Part shown: in pieces, positions 11,651-23,420 of the stretch
Position numbering within the stretch: the stretch's first letter is position 1
Layout: each line of letters opens with the position of its first letter
Assembly: GCA_047967505.1 (NCBI GenBank)
Contig: CM106538.1
Strand: one strand, 5' to 3'
DNA from: Dipteris shenzhenensis
Taxonomy: Eukaryota; Polypodiophyta; Polypodiopsida; Gleicheniales
Length of the DNA stretch: 64,000 bases
Translations under genes and position numbers: made by a program
The notes under the pieces: generated by a model
The model's database searches: none
Told to the model about the DNA's origin: nothing
The model's input: the letters and a program-made list of their open reading frames with translations, nothing else

Positions 11651-12330
11651 TTGACCTGCATTGTATCTAGCACGTGTATGATGTGCTCCTCAAACACCTT
11701 GCATCCCATCTGCATTTTACAGATTGAGATCTCCTCTTCATATTTCTTGCTAAACTCTTCCTGCAAACTACATCAAGGTTGGTAAATTACATGTGACAAG
11801 TTGGTAGAATCCTTTCTTGAGAAAAGATAACAAGACCCAAATTGAAATACCTTGAATACAAACTACATAAGAATCTCCATGGGTAGGTTATACCATGGAG
11901 TGCATTTCATTCTACTCTCTCTCTCTCTCAAGAGCATCAATTTAATCTTCTTTTTTTCTTCATCGCTAAAGTATCTCATCAATGTTGTCTTGTCTGTGAC
12001 AGACCAAATTTTTGCATAAAGAAAACCTCATGTGCCAATGTGTTTAGCACATGGACTCTACCTAACAGTATTGCATGAAAATGTGAAATTAATATGATGT
12101 GAGATTAGATTAAGGACATTGACACTACCCATCCACTATAAGCAAAAGTAACTAACTTGTTCACCTCTGCAAGGCAAGTAGCACTTCACCCTTTTGGGCT
12201 TTGTCGAATTCCAAAAAATTGACAACAAACATGCACATGGCATGAGCGGGTGCAACAAGATACATTGTACAAATGGCCACAACTTTTTTGAGATTCAAAA
12301 CATATAAATTCTAGTAAAATGTAAAAGGAA
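11650..12330. other. AT-rich non-coding, short CT microsatellite
   Basis: No gene is recognised. A (CT)n run of 14 bp lies near 11918-11932. The rest is unremarkable. Confidence 0.4.
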
Positions 12331-12333
12331 TAC

Positions 12334-12752
12334 TCAAAAGGACTTACCATTTCTTATTGGCTCCATCCATGCTTTGCAATTGTGATTGCCATCCCAAATA
12401 ACAAACTTTTTTTTGCTCAAATGCCTCCACTCCACACTATCTTGAAGCTCCACCTCAAACCCCTCATTGAATCCCCTCCAAACATTGCCCCACTTCTTTA
12501 AGTCCTCATTTGTAACTTCCATTTCTGGCTCCCTTGGTTTTTTCAAGGATACTAGAAAATTTCGCATGGTCTCACAATATTCCACACTTTCAAGACAAGT
12601 CTGCATAGGGGTATGGGGGGAGGTGGCTTGCCATACTTCACAACAGTTGACTTAATGGCATCTTGCAAAATGTCCCTTTTTATCTCCTTTCCATACCTTT
12701 GTTGAACCTTTCCCTTAGGAGATACCCTCTGTATCACCTCCACTATGTTCAC
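12334..12752 (-). pseudogene. Unrecognised protein-coding remnant with DGNH motif
   Basis: Two overlapping minus frames (12752-12552, then 12606-12334) look like one protein split by a frameshift near 12605. The proline run PPPPIP at the end of the first matches the start of the second. The second frame has normal amino-acid composition and contains VEWRHLSKKKFVIWDGNHNC followed by KAWMEPI. The 'DGNH...AW' pattern is reminiscent of ParB/sulfiredoxin-like folds (DGNHR), but this is only a motif resemblance. No start codon or promoter is evident, and I assign no function. Confidence 0.4.
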
Positions 12753-12807
12753 CTTGTTCTAGAATAGAGTTCAAAGGTTGTGTCTCGATTACTAGAAGAA
12801 ATTTTGG

Positions 12808-13020
12808 AGATTCCTTCACAAGGGATCTAAATGTTAGGGGTCACTTTTGCTCTTCAGGTGGTTGGCTAGGTGGTTGTGTATTTCTTTCACATGCTTGTGA
12901 GGTGGCTGCATGTTCTAATCGTCTTCTAGCAGCCACCTCACGAGCACGTGAATGAAACACACAACCACCTGAAGAGCAAAAGCGACCCCCCTAACATTTA
13001 GATCCCTTGTGAAGGAATCT
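12808..13020. repeat. Long near-perfect inverted repeat (foldback hairpin)
   Basis: The left arm 12808-12909 is the reverse complement of the right arm 12929-13020, with a 19-bp loop. The outer ends AGATTCCTTCACAAGGGATC and GATCCCTTGTGAAGGAATCT pair perfectly. The stem continues through ATGTTAGGGG, TTTTGCTCTTCAGGTGGTTG and GTGAGGTGGCTGC. The left arm is longer because an 11-bp unit (GTGGTTGGCTA) is duplicated. A transcript would fold into a stem of about 95 bp. It may be a MITE or foldback element, or an inverted-repeat small-RNA locus. Confidence 0.85.
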
Positions 13021-13850
13021 AGTTATTAACATTTTTATTTTTACTAGAACTAGATCCTGGTAACATAAAAATATATAGACTAGTCACTCATTCATTTTTA
13101 CATAACATAAATTTTCTTATTCATAGACATCCTTTTGTACCCCTATTGTTACCTAAAAAAGGTGTTGAAAAATCATTTCTTTAAGAAACATCCCTCATAG
13201 TCACTCTCAATGTAATAATATTATACATATATAATTACTTATTAAACACATTTATATCATATGTTTCTAGTGTTTTTATAACATAAATGACAAGATATTT
13301 ATGGATATGTTTCTTAACAAGTTTAAATTACTATAAATTAGGATTAACTTGGGCTTCTACATCACTCTCATAAAGTACTTGTAATATTTAATACTATGTA
13401 TGCAAGAATTTTCAAAATATAACCCCATAGATGTGCACAAATGGCGTTTTTCACTCAATTTGAGTGGTTGAATGACTATATTTAGACATTGGATGTGAAA
13501 GTTATGTCACTTTTAAAAGTGATGTCTGGCAAGGTAGTTTCACCAGCAAAGCTACCTTAGAAGACTTGCTTCAAAGGGGTTTTGCTAGCAAAACTACCTT
13601 GATGGCTTGCTTCAATGAGGTTTCTTTGGAGAAACCCTTTCATGAAGATAGGTTGAGAGAGGGTTTCAATGTCACCCCTTATTAAGTAAAAGTTGTAAGA
13701 AGGATCATAAGAGAATTTTCATAGAGAAGTCTACTTACATGTGGGTTTCTTCAAAAGCTATCCCATTATGCTACTCGTCATTCCCAAAGATTCATGTAAA
13801 CATTTGTGTATAAAATAGGCATTGCTATTATACTTTGCATATTTTCTCCT
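13021..13850. other. AT-rich non-coding stretch
   Basis: I see no gene. A 30-45 bp motif, 'TTG.TAGCAAAACTACCTT..', appears twice near 13530-13610 (GTTTCACCAGCAAAGCTACCTT and TTTTGCTAGCAAAACTACCTT versions). Confidence 0.4.
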
Positions 13851-13852
13851 TT

Positions 13853-14480
13853 TCAGATTCTAGCATGATACTGCAAGCTTTCAAAGCACCAACAAAGGCT
13901 TGATGAAGCTAGTACATCACAATGAAGTAAAGCATCACTGTGCATCATCCATGATCCCACATTTTGCATGCCCACAAATACATCTGAATCAAAACCACTC
14001 TTTACTACTTGAGAGTGGATAGCTCTAGCTTTTGTCAGGCACCATATTTTTGCACGATAGGTTTGCTTTGTCTCATCTAGTTCTATCATGTTGCTTCATG
14101 TCTTTAATGCCCCAACAAAGGTCCAATTTTTTGCACTAATGCCCATACTAGAGTGCATTTCAGCAAACAATTCCAAAGCCATAGTATTGTTTTCTTGATC
14201 AACATGCCCCAGGATTATGATATTCCATGTAAACACATCACAATGAGGCAATTCATCAAATACACACTTGATGTTCCCACATTTCACATACATTTTCATG
14301 AAGGCATTTCCAACAAATGCATCTACCTCAAAGCCACTCTTAAATAATTGTGAGTGGATTGCTCTACCTTTCGCAAGCAATTTTATTTTTTCAAGTTTAC
14401 CCTCAAAGTGATTCTCCACTTCCACTACTGTCAAGCCACTACAAGCCTTCAATTGAATTGATAGATTTTTCTCCCATTTA
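13853..14480 (-). pseudogene. PPR (pentatricopeptide repeat) protein pseudogene
   Basis: The frame from 14452 reads KACSGLTVVEVENHF, then KGRAIHSQLFKSGFEVDAFV, MKMYVKCGNIK, DELPHCDVFTWNIIILG and ALELFAEMHSSMG, ending in TFVGALKT. After a stop, the next frame (14089-13853) continues with ARAIHSQVVKSGFDSDVFVG. This is the normal order of P-, L- and S-type PPR motifs in plant organelle RNA-processing proteins. It is only about 200 codons long, has internal stops, and lacks a start, a transit peptide and an E/DYW tail, so it is a fragment of a dead gene. Confidence 0.8.
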
Positions 14481-14919
14481 ATGTCACTTGATGATTGTGC
14501 AATACTATACCCATTTCATATTGAGGGGAGTGCTGAGATTTTGTACATTAGGATGACTAGAGGGATTTAAAGATCTTCATGTGATTGGAGGATATATCTA
14601 TTGGATGGGATTTGGATTAGGAGATGAGGGCTTGAAAGTAGGTGTGAGGAATCTAATAGGATACAAATAGCGAAAACAGTCTCTAGAAAATATATATCAT
14701 ACTTGCAAAATCATGATCTAGAGAGAGAAACACTCTATCAGCTCTTTCTAAGAGATGGGACTACGTACAAGGCTTAGCAATGATTCCTTCTACCCTATCC
14801 TAGATTTGAAAACCTTCAAACCTCAAAAAGCATCAAGAACTAGCTTGAGTCATCTACTTCCCTTCCTCTCTCTCACTTTCCTCTTTTTCCTAGCTCATCC
14901 CTCACATTAAACACCAAAA
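14481..14919. other. No feature recognised
   Basis: This is AT-rich sequence between the PPR pseudogene and repeat X. I see no coding or repeat signal. Confidence 0.4.
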
Positions 14920-15272
14920 CCAAGCACTTTTCACCTAGCCACTAAGTGTAGGGCAATGGGGAGATAATGGAAGAACCACACGCAAGTAAAGGCATACCTT
15001 GTACTCCCTCACAATGATGCAAAAAATGTGTAGTCTGGCAGTGAGTCACATGTTGTGGGGATCTTGAAGGGATGCCGTTGGAGCCTCCTCCACCATTCTA
15101 CTCCTTATGGGAGCAATACAACCACATACGGTCCTAGAGTGTCATGCAAATAGCTTTTGAAATCTGAATCCTCAAGAGGAGAAGGGAAGGGAAGAAGGGG
15201 AGAGGGGAGAGGAAGAAGGAAAGGGAAGGGGAGTGGAAGCATGAAGCAAGAGAGGGGAAGAGGGGTGAGAGG
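14920..15272 (+). repeat. Repeat X, copy 1 (uninterrupted)
   Basis: This segment matches 52203-52510 plus 58808-58835 in the same orientation: ACCAAGCACTTTTCACCTAG, TAGGGCAATGG, GGGATGCCGTTGGAGCCTCC and AGAGTGTCATGCAAATAGCTT are shared, followed by a GGGAGAGGAAGAAGG purine tract. Copy 2 is split by a gypsy element exactly where this copy reads GCATGAAGCAAGAG (about 15238-15251), so copy 1 preserves the empty site. The nature of the repeat is unknown. The 15157-15651 frame begins in its purine tract and is probably not a gene. Confidence 0.85.
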
Positions 15273-16085
15273 CATTCACAAAGGCAAGAGCAAGAAGATC
15301 CTAAACAACACTCTTGAGAGAGAGCTTGTATTTCTCAGACTTGCAAGTTTACAACTGAAGACCAAAGTGACTTTCTTCCTTTTATACAAGTCACCTTTTG
15401 AAGGAAGGGCCAAAATTTTTAATCCTTTTACTCCCTCTATTATCTCTCTTTACAACTTGCTTGGGCCTATCCCGCTCCAAGGCATGGTGCTACTCTCTTT
15501 CTTTTGTCTTGGCTTCTTGCTCCACTTTCGTTGTTGCTTTCCCATGTTTTGTAAATGGCACTTGTGTTATCCAATTATGACTATAGGCAGGGTAATCATG
15601 GTGGTATGCCATGTTATACCTTCTCACAAAAGGCCCAAGATCCCAAGCTAGTGGTCGTGGGCTAGTATTGCAAAATGGCACTTGTGTTATCCTAACTTGG
15701 GCAGTTGGACTCAGGTGACTGTTTCAAAACTGCATAAAACTACATGTTTGGTTCTACATGTTTGGTTTAAGAGAACCCCAAATGTGGTGCCTTTGTTAAC
15801 CAATGTGATACTGTTCACCCATGCGGTAGCATGCCCCCCTTCCTACAGTTGATCCATATATGGATAAAGACATGCAAAGCAAGCTTGAAGTTGGTATTGT
15901 TTTGATTAGGGAGTGTCAATTGAGGATCTAAAAAAAGGGAAAATTGTTCTGCCAAAAATGAGTGTTATGCATGTCCTCAAAAGTACGGTTCTGTGTGCAC
16001 CCGAAGGTACATGCAGATAACTTGTTTATAGAAGGGGTACTCATCTAGATCAAAAACGAGTTCAGGGCAGAGATTTAATTTCCAC
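15273..16085. other. No gene recognised
   Basis: The string AATGGCACTTGTGTTATCC is repeated (15555 and 15674) within a duplicated patch. I see no coding signal I trust. Confidence 0.35.
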
Positions 16086-16089
16086 TCTT

Positions 16090-17060
16090 TCACTGTTGGA
16101 AATCTTTTAGGAACATCCTATAACAAAATGATCCAAAAGCTAGAAAAAATAAAAATGGAGGGCACAACTGTAGGATCCGAGACTTTTGCATACATGTCCA
16201 TAAATTGTGGCATCTCATAAGTGACACCATAAGAAGTGGCAAATTTTGGTAAGTTAAAGCATGGAAAATTGTACACGATGTTAGGGTTGCTTTCATGGGT
16301 CTTTCAAAATATGCTCCACTTCCAATGTCGGTGGAGAGGCATATAAGCAGGATGAATATAGTGGTCCTAACATGCATTACAATATATGCTCCAATATTAA
16401 GGTTGCTTTAAGAATGGGAGCCACCAAGCTAGATGCATTCCTGCATCTGCACCATTGAAGGGCACATCTTTGGGATTGGGATCCGCGTACCTTCGTCTAG
16501 TCTCGAGCTTATTGGATGCCTGCCACTTCTAAAATATCTTTTGATAAAAGTGGTCAAGGCTCTCACTTCCATGAGATCAACAGCCTTCAGATCAAAACTT
16601 TGGATTTAATCTTTCCATCGACTTAGATTAGTGAGGTCTTTGAAAGGCTTGCACTTATGCAAAATGTGGTACCACTTGGGGTCGTTGAGAGGTATGTCTT
16701 TGACCTGATCATGCAATTTAGTTGGGAAGTGGTTTGGTCTATCAAGAGTGGGTCCTCTGAAAGAGGTTCTATTAGTACAAAGGCCAGTCGAAGTTTAGTT
16801 TGTACCTATCGGGAGAAAATTCGGTGGGCTGGTCCTGATCTATCCCTAGAGGTCAATCCAATATCTCGATGTGTGTGTCAGTAGATGGTTGTGAGGTAGA
16901 TGACTATGTATATGGGGTAGAGGTGGTGGGGTTAGGGAAATTAAGGTAAGTATTTTGGGAGGAAGAAGGTGTGCGGTTAATGTTTGTGGAGGGGTGTGGC
17001 AAGTGTGAGGTATCAGGATGAGCAGTCGAATTGAAGATTGCTATAACTCTATTAGCCACT
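16090..17060 (-). pseudogene. Unrecognised coding relic in repeat A
   Basis: Read on the minus strand, several frames join into protein-like sequence. Examples are LHKCKPFKDLTNLSRWKD, SFDLKAVDLMEVRALTTFIK, RYFRSGRHPISSRLDEGTR and ILLICLSTDIGSGAYFERP. Composition looks like a real, decayed protein, but I recognise no domain. Stops and frame changes are frequent. Confidence 0.35.
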
Positions 17061-17920
17061 TCTTTGGTAAGTAGTTTGGGATAAGTGACATGCTCAATTT
17101 CAAAATGACTAAAGTTGTCTTAGAGCATGCACTACATGGCTTCCAAAATTTTATTGTAAAGGATGAGAATGCTAGACAGGTGGTATTGGGTGATGCTATC
17201 AAGAGATATTGATGGATTCTTTGACCTTCCTATCGCGTTCTCGTAGCCACCCGAGGCCTTCAGCGATGGAATGTGGAGAGCAAGCCCATGTTGGGAGGTT
17301 GCTGGGCTTAGATAGTTTAAGAACCTAGGTCTTAGTGGGAAAAAGGGAGGACTCCATTATCTACCTACACCAACCATGAAAATTGAGGATGATAGAATGA
17401 AGGGGGAGTTGTTGAATGTCATGGTCCTTGGAAAATTTTAGGTCATCACTAAAGAAGGCCATGGACAAAATGGGATGGGCATGAAGAGAATGGCGGCACA
17501 AGATGTCAAAACTGTAAGTGGGGGGAAGAGGATTATTAAGGTCTAAGTGGTATTGGATGGAAGCAATTTTATTAACATGGAAGTGGAAGGTGTCTTCTAC
17601 AATGTGGGTTTCAAGATTGCTAAGGCCTCCAAAGCTCGCTCATATTCCACCTCCTTCTGGTTGTCAATCTTTATTTCTTTGCTTTGTTGGTTTTTTGACA
17701 CTTCTAGATGATGATACAATTGATTATAGTTTTCCAGCCTATTAGGAAAGAAGGGAACTCATTTTGGGGCCCTCTAAGAAATTCACTATTTACCTATTTT
17801 TGTTGCACTCAAAATATGGGAAATGCCATAAAATACGGATACTTTACTGCAAAAATGTTAGTCTAGTACTCAAGCTTCACATTAAATGCATATATAAGAT
17901 CCTTGAGTTTCTATGTAGTA

Positions 17921-18259
17921 TCTGACATCGCCAACCCGTCTGGAGCAAGCCAAAACCCCCAAATCGACCCTAGAGACACCGAAAACTGACGCCGGAGACC
18001 CGAAAAAGGGCAAAAATGCATGGAATGGGGGATTTGCACAAAAACACGTTTTGGTCAGCTCGCACTGAATGGGGGATTTGCACAAAAATGCAATTTTTCC
18101 AGCTCACACAATGCGAGCTGGCCAAATCGTGTTTTTGTGCAAATCTCCCATTCTGAGCATTTTTGCCCTTTTCCGAGCCTTCGAGCGTCGGTTTTTGATG
18201 TCTCCAGGGTCAATTTGAGGGTTTTGGCCCACTTCAGACGCATTCGCGATGTCAAAATC
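17921..18259. repeat. Foldback element, arms about 150 bp
   Basis: The left arm (about 17921-18070) and right arm (about 18104-18259) are reverse complements at roughly 80% by eye. Shared pieces are TGACATCGC, GCCAAAACCC, GGGCAAAAATGC, GATTTGCACAAAAACACG and CAGCTCGCA. The left part holds a second tandem copy of AATGGGGGATTTGCACAAAA (18021 and 18068). Because of the symmetry, the minus frame 17882-18085 and the plus frame 18020-18307 encode similar peptides; neither is a gene. It is probably a MITE or foldback element. Confidence 0.8.
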
Positions 18260-18299
18260 ATCATATACTGCACAAAAAAATCATCTTTTGAAGATCACG

Positions 18300-19600
18300 T
18301 ATGTTAGACATAATAAAAGAAAAAGATTTTGAATATGACTTGTTTTATATTTTTACATGGTTTTTTGTATTTTTCCAACGTTATGTTGGCCCTCTTCTGA
18401 TTGGTCGAGAGCCTATCTTTCTAAACCCTAAAAGGCCCCAAAATGAGCTCCCTTTGTTTCTAATAGGCTAGTCCCTAATATTGGCTTGGAGAGCTTTGGT
18501 TTGCTTTTTCTAGGCTATGTGGGTCTTCTCTACAACTGTGCAATATTGTTATAGGGCCTATTTGGTTTTGGAACTTTAAATTGCGAGCATGTCTACTCGT
18601 GCCGTTTCTACTAAGAGCTCCTTTTCAAGATCATCGTTCCATTCGAGGAGATAAATGGCCAGTTCTCGGTCCTTGCGTGCTGTGTCCTCTAGGGCTTCAC
18701 CTAGAGGACTTCACCAATGGCTTGGAGGAGTTTGCGTACCTTGCCCTTTCCAAGTTCAAGCTCCTGCATGAGTTGATCGATTCTTTGTCGAACTGAGTAC
18801 CTTGACTACCTTTGAGAGGGTCTAATGGTGGCGCTTGAAATTTTTGTGGGCCATTTTTGTGCCTTGGACAATGGAGTCCCTAAATCTCTCCTCCATGAGT
18901 GCTACCTTGGTTGGCACCTACTCCCTTAGCTATTTCTATTCGGTTGTGAGCAATAGGTGGAGTTCATACAGTGCTTAAGGGCCCCTTGGACATCAATCTT
19001 GTTTGTCTCATGAAATGGATTGCTACTTCAACCATCGGGGCCTTGTCCTTGAAAGAGGATAGCAAAGATGCCATCTGCTTTGAGATGTCTAAAAGCGACG
19101 TTTGAGTATCGGGGCCAACAGGATCAATGAAGGAAAAAAAGATATCATTATATAGCTGGTCCTCAATGAATTCGTGATGCCTTGGCTGCTATTGTTGATG
19201 ATCTTGTTATTGCTCCTATTGTTTCTCCAAGATTTGAGTGGTCATGATGTGGAGTGTGACCATGGCGAGAGACATTGTCAAACCTTTCTTATGTGTGATT
19301 GTCACCTTTTCCTTAGCTCTCTCTAACACGTTCTTGGCCCATTGAGAGGATGCTTGGGAAATTTCTTACTGCCTTTGATATTTTGCCTGCTCTTGTGTGG
19401 TTAAGGGGGGTGGAATTGGAGCTCATGGTAGTTGGACACGGCATGAATTGCATTCTATAGCTCCGTAGTGATTGGCCGATCAGTTGGGCTTAGAGATATG
19501 CTTAATGATTGGTATGAAAAGCATGGGGTTACCAATTGTTTATTAAGGATTATGACACTGAAGATGAAGCTCTTTATAAAAGTAGTCGGCTCGCTGTGGA
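18300..19600. other. Part of repeat A absent from copy D; no gene recognised
   Basis: This stretch belongs to the block that D lacks. Minus-strand reading shows scattered protein-like pieces but no domain I can name. Confidence 0.35.
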
Positions 19601-19619
19601 ACTGCACCAAATCAAGGAG

Positions 19620-20500
19620 TCAAAGGAACAGCTTGGGCATGATGACATTATGATGATTTGACACAACCACCTTTGTTAGGAAGCAGAGCACTCGGGCTGG
19701 CTTGACAAAAGATTTATATTTAATATTATCAAATGGAATGCCTCCCTTGTTGTGGTGATGACTATCCCAATCAACAGGGGGTACAATTTTTTGTTCGAGG
19801 TGCCACACTTTCAGTAAAGGTTCGATCATGACTAGGAAACCAAAGACGGACTTGATGGAATCAATGATAATTTGAAAGTGGTACATGATGCCTAGTTCAT
19901 ATAAAAATGTAACCCTAGTTACTTGGTTGTAATTATCCATGAACTAGATTACCAACTTCAAATCTAGGTAGCACGGTAGGTGGTTGACTAAAGACATGAT
20001 CCCAACTGCTTCTAGGTAAGGTTGAATTTCGGGGTTGTGGCAAGCCTAATAGCATTGGTAGCTGTGATACCAGAGGATGAAATCAAGATTGGGATTGTAA
20101 AGCAGAAAGGAGATGAATCACCATGCCTTGAAGAGATTCTAGCTGCTGGTGCCCTAGGGGGGATGTATTTGCAGAGTATCTAAGTGCTCTATGTATAGCG
20201 GGGCCATTGGGGTTACTTTGCATCGCTTAGCTGGTTGGGAAGTGGATGCCTATCCAGATTCTTGAGACTAGGATTGGGAGTGGGTTTCCATGGTCAATTG
20301 CTCTTTGATACTGGGATCGGGGAGGGGTAGAGAGATGGACGGAGCTATTGAGGGGGAATGACAGAGGTGGGAGGAGTATGGCAGTGGAGAGAGTGTTGGA
20401 TGAAGTGGAGAGACTAGTGGATGGGGTGGTGAGACTAGTTGTTTCCCCTTGGGAGGGTCACTAGGCCAAATGAGTAATAATTTGGAAGAGGCCACTTAAG
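19620..20500 (-). pseudogene. Unknown repeat-encoded protein (copy A)
   Basis: The minus frames 20495-20268 (WPSDPPKGKQLVSPPHPLVS, proline/serine rich) and 19940-19620 (YHFQIIIDSIKSVFGFL, VPPVDWDSHHHNKGGIPF, KPARVLCFLTK) are matched on the plus strand of copy D (47971-48186 and about 48540-48770). The order and the shared frames suggest a single protein with a Pro/Ser-rich N-terminal region. Conservation of the peptide in two copies supports past coding use. I know no family for it. Confidence 0.45.
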
Positions 20501-20635
20501 GAGTCATCATAACTTTCAAGGGTAGAATCCATGTAGATGGGGGTAGCGGGAGGGCTGGGAATCAATATTGTAGGCTATGGAAAGTTCTGGACAAATTTGG
20601 TTGCAATGGGTAATGCAGTGAATTTTTTCCAAGGG

Positions 20636-20835
20636 GGTTCCTTTCTATAGAAAATTAATTCAGTGTGCACTGAATTAGCTAATTCATCATGCATTGAATT
20701 AGAGGATCACTGAACTACTATCACGTTGTGCACTGACTTGGTATCCCCACATGGCATTGGGTTATTTAACGTGGTGCACGTTGTCTTATTAACCCAACGT
20801 ACCTTAAATTGCTAATTCAACATGTGCTGGGTTAG
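20636..20835. repeat. Cluster of short palindromes upstream of the repeat A ORF
   Basis: AATTCAGTGTGCACTGAATT (20660-20679) is an almost perfect palindrome, followed by further ones built on AATTAG / CTAATTCA, TGCATTGAATTAG and ACGTGGTGCACGT. The same block occurs at 45420-45605 and 47640-47830. In copy D a TATAAAA follows it, while here the site reads CTATAGAAAG. Confidence 0.65.
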
Positions 20836-22436
20836 CCTTAATGCAATGTGTTTTTCAAGTTGGCCTTTTTTCGGCATTTTTGGGAATTTTGGACATTTCT
20901 TAACATTTTGTGATATTTTGTGACCCGATCGAGGACTCTAACTTAGCTTATGTTACAATTGGAAGGGTTGTCATCAGTAGGGTAGACTTGAAGAATGGCA
21001 GACCCTAAAAACATGGACTATGCATGGGGGGAGGAATTTTGACTCTTGTCCTTAGGCCTAGACTTTGTTGGTGGGGTGTTGTGCATGGACTGAGTTTAGA
21101 CTATCAGGACCCTACTCACCTAGCACACGTGGATTTGACCAAGAGGACTGCCTAACCTAGACACTCACCTAAGACTACAACATATGGATGCAGGTGAGTT
21201 TTTCTTGGAATCAAAACCCTTTTAAGAAAATAACAAGGCAACATACCATGCTACCAACTAAGATGAGAAGGGATTGGTAGGTTGGGATACTGGTTGATCC
21301 CTCTAGTGTGTCAATGGTGATTTTAGTCACTCCATTCTATTCCGAGGCAATAGTGCTATGTTGAGTTGCTACAGATTGTCGACCCTAGCAAGTGATGTTA
21401 CATTTTTATTAGGTATCTAAAGGTGGGCATGAAGCACCTTTCCTCGACCTTTATATCTCCTTCCCATCCAAGGGCATACATGAGGCACCTAATCCTCAAC
21501 CTTGGATCAACATCACCATCTAAGGGATCATCTTCTTGCATTCATTGACTCGAGAAATCCCACAAACTAAGATGCAATCGAATGGCTCACGTGCCACACC
21601 GATTGTCCCCTTTGGATCAAAGGCCCATCTAACGACACGCGTGAATTGCTTAATGTGTGCCATTGGATGAACCGCATCCATCTAACAGATCACAATGCAT
21701 GCCTTTTTGTAGCTATAGGATGAGAGAACATCCAATGGCCATGATTGGATGGCAGTGCACCCCTTGAGAGGACTACTAACTTTTTCCCACATGTATGGAG
21801 GCGAGCCTGTGTGTGAAATGCAACCTTCTACCCCCTTCTACAGTTGATGTTAGATCCAATGTCGATCTAATGGTCAAAATTGAATACTCATTGAGCATTA
21901 ATCTGGGTGTGCCATGTGGACGACTGCCTTGTTACATAATCAACAATGTCCATTAGATCTTGTAGATCTACTAATGGTCCAAATGCAACCGCCATGCCCA
22001 TTGAATGCAATGTGGAGCATGCTATCTGGACCGTTGGATCTTGCAAGATCAATGGCTGTGAATAAGATAGATTGACACCTTGGTTCTCGCCCCTAATCCG
22101 ATGACCAAGATCACCTCTTGAGAATTTGAATTCCCCTTTACGTTGGTAAAAGGGGTAAAGGTTCATGCATGTTTATTTAGACACTTGGAGACTTATTAAG
22201 TAATAAGACAAAAGAAAACAATCTTGAGAAGTGCATGAAGAACACAATCAATCCCAAATTGACTTTGGTGATTTGAGAGGAATATAATTTTTGTACCTAA
22301 GAGATCATGCATTGTCCACAATACCTTTGACTTGAAAATAATGTTGGAGTAAAGGCCTCAAAATATCATACATCTCCATGACGTTTCATAATATTGGAAC
22401 TCGTCTAAGATCAAGCGTCTGGAAATCATACCTTGG

Positions 22437-22672
22437 AGTCAAAAGATAAGCTTGGGATCAGTCCTTGGAATCATGGCTTGTATCCAATGCTCATCGTAAT
22501 CTACTCAGGCCATTAGGGCAGATTTGGAGTAAAAATGGGCGCTCCAACTTGAGGGCCTAATTAGCTTAAGGGCCTAATTCTTTCTCTAATCAAAAAATTA
22601 GCAATCCACTAATGAAGTGGCTCAAGCATTTAAAGAATTTTGGAAATTTCCCTCCTCATTGCTGGAAGGAAA
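22437..22672 (+). repeat. Segment of A repeated in the same orientation at 46104-46328
   Basis: AAAAGATAAGCTTGGG, ATCGTAATCTACTCAGGCCAT, CAAAAAATTAGCAATCCAC and GGAAATTTCCCTCCTC are shared with 46104-46328. There the segment has the same rather than the opposite orientation, so D has a local inversion or rejoining at about 46329. Confidence 0.75.
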
Positions 22673-23019
22673 TGCTCCAACTTGCAATTAGCACTCCAAA
22701 AATCTTTTCAAGATGGTATATGAGAAGCACATCCTATGAAGCATCTACATTGAGTGGATTAATCTTTTGGTGTTGTAGAAGTGGCTTTTGTTCCTCTAGT
22801 CTTTACATCCGCAACCACTTTGGCATGATCTAAAAGTACCAATGCCTCCACTTGGCATGCAACATCTTTCCATATTTTACTCTTTCTTGTTGGAGGTATC
22901 ATAAAGTCACAAATCTATTGACCCAATGCATGTATCAAAAAATGTGGTAAGAAGTATATGGAGTATGTGATTGGGGATAGAGACGGCATAAAAGCATGAG
23001 AGGACTTGAAAGTGATGGG

Positions 23020-23420
23020 AACCAATCTAGACCTTTTGGTCAAAACACATCAATGGAAAGGTGCTTTTATCGAAGGAACCATGGGTGTTGACAAAAATAG
23101 AAGAGAGTTCTGTGAAAAGTGTTATCTCAAGTATGAAAAAACCCTCGATTGGGCATATGTGTAGCTTGATGGATTGCTTTACTTTGAATTGAAAAATAAG
23201 TGGTCTCAAGTCATATGATTGGCAAAAAATGATATTGGAATTAATATGCATGTACTTAAAAAAGTAAGTGGTCTCAAGTCACATGATTGGCACAAAATGA
23301 CACAGGTAACATTATTTCCACTTGAACTCAAAAAAAAAAATACACTTTTGTTTTCATTTACTGATACATTATTGTTACTATAGTTTGTACTTCTTCTTGC
23401 TTTGCACTGATGTGGTACTA
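23020..23420 (+). pseudogene. CACTA (En/Spm) TNP2-like transposase fragment
   Basis: A plus-strand reading with stops gives LAKNDIGINMHVLKKVSGLK followed by SHDWHKMTQVTLFPLELK. The 'SGLKSHD.H' pattern is a hallmark of TNP2-type CACTA transposases, which have GLKSHDCH followed by a leucine-rich segment. The inverted copy at 44656-44868 keeps the same residues. Only this stretch matches, and the characteristic CACTA terminal repeats were not found, so the call is tentative. Confidence 0.4.

Noticed and set aside
15157-15651. 164-codon frame starting with a G/R/K-rich segment
   Set aside because: It begins in the purine tract of repeat X and then follows non-coding sequence. It shows no domain, and its start is shared with a repeat.
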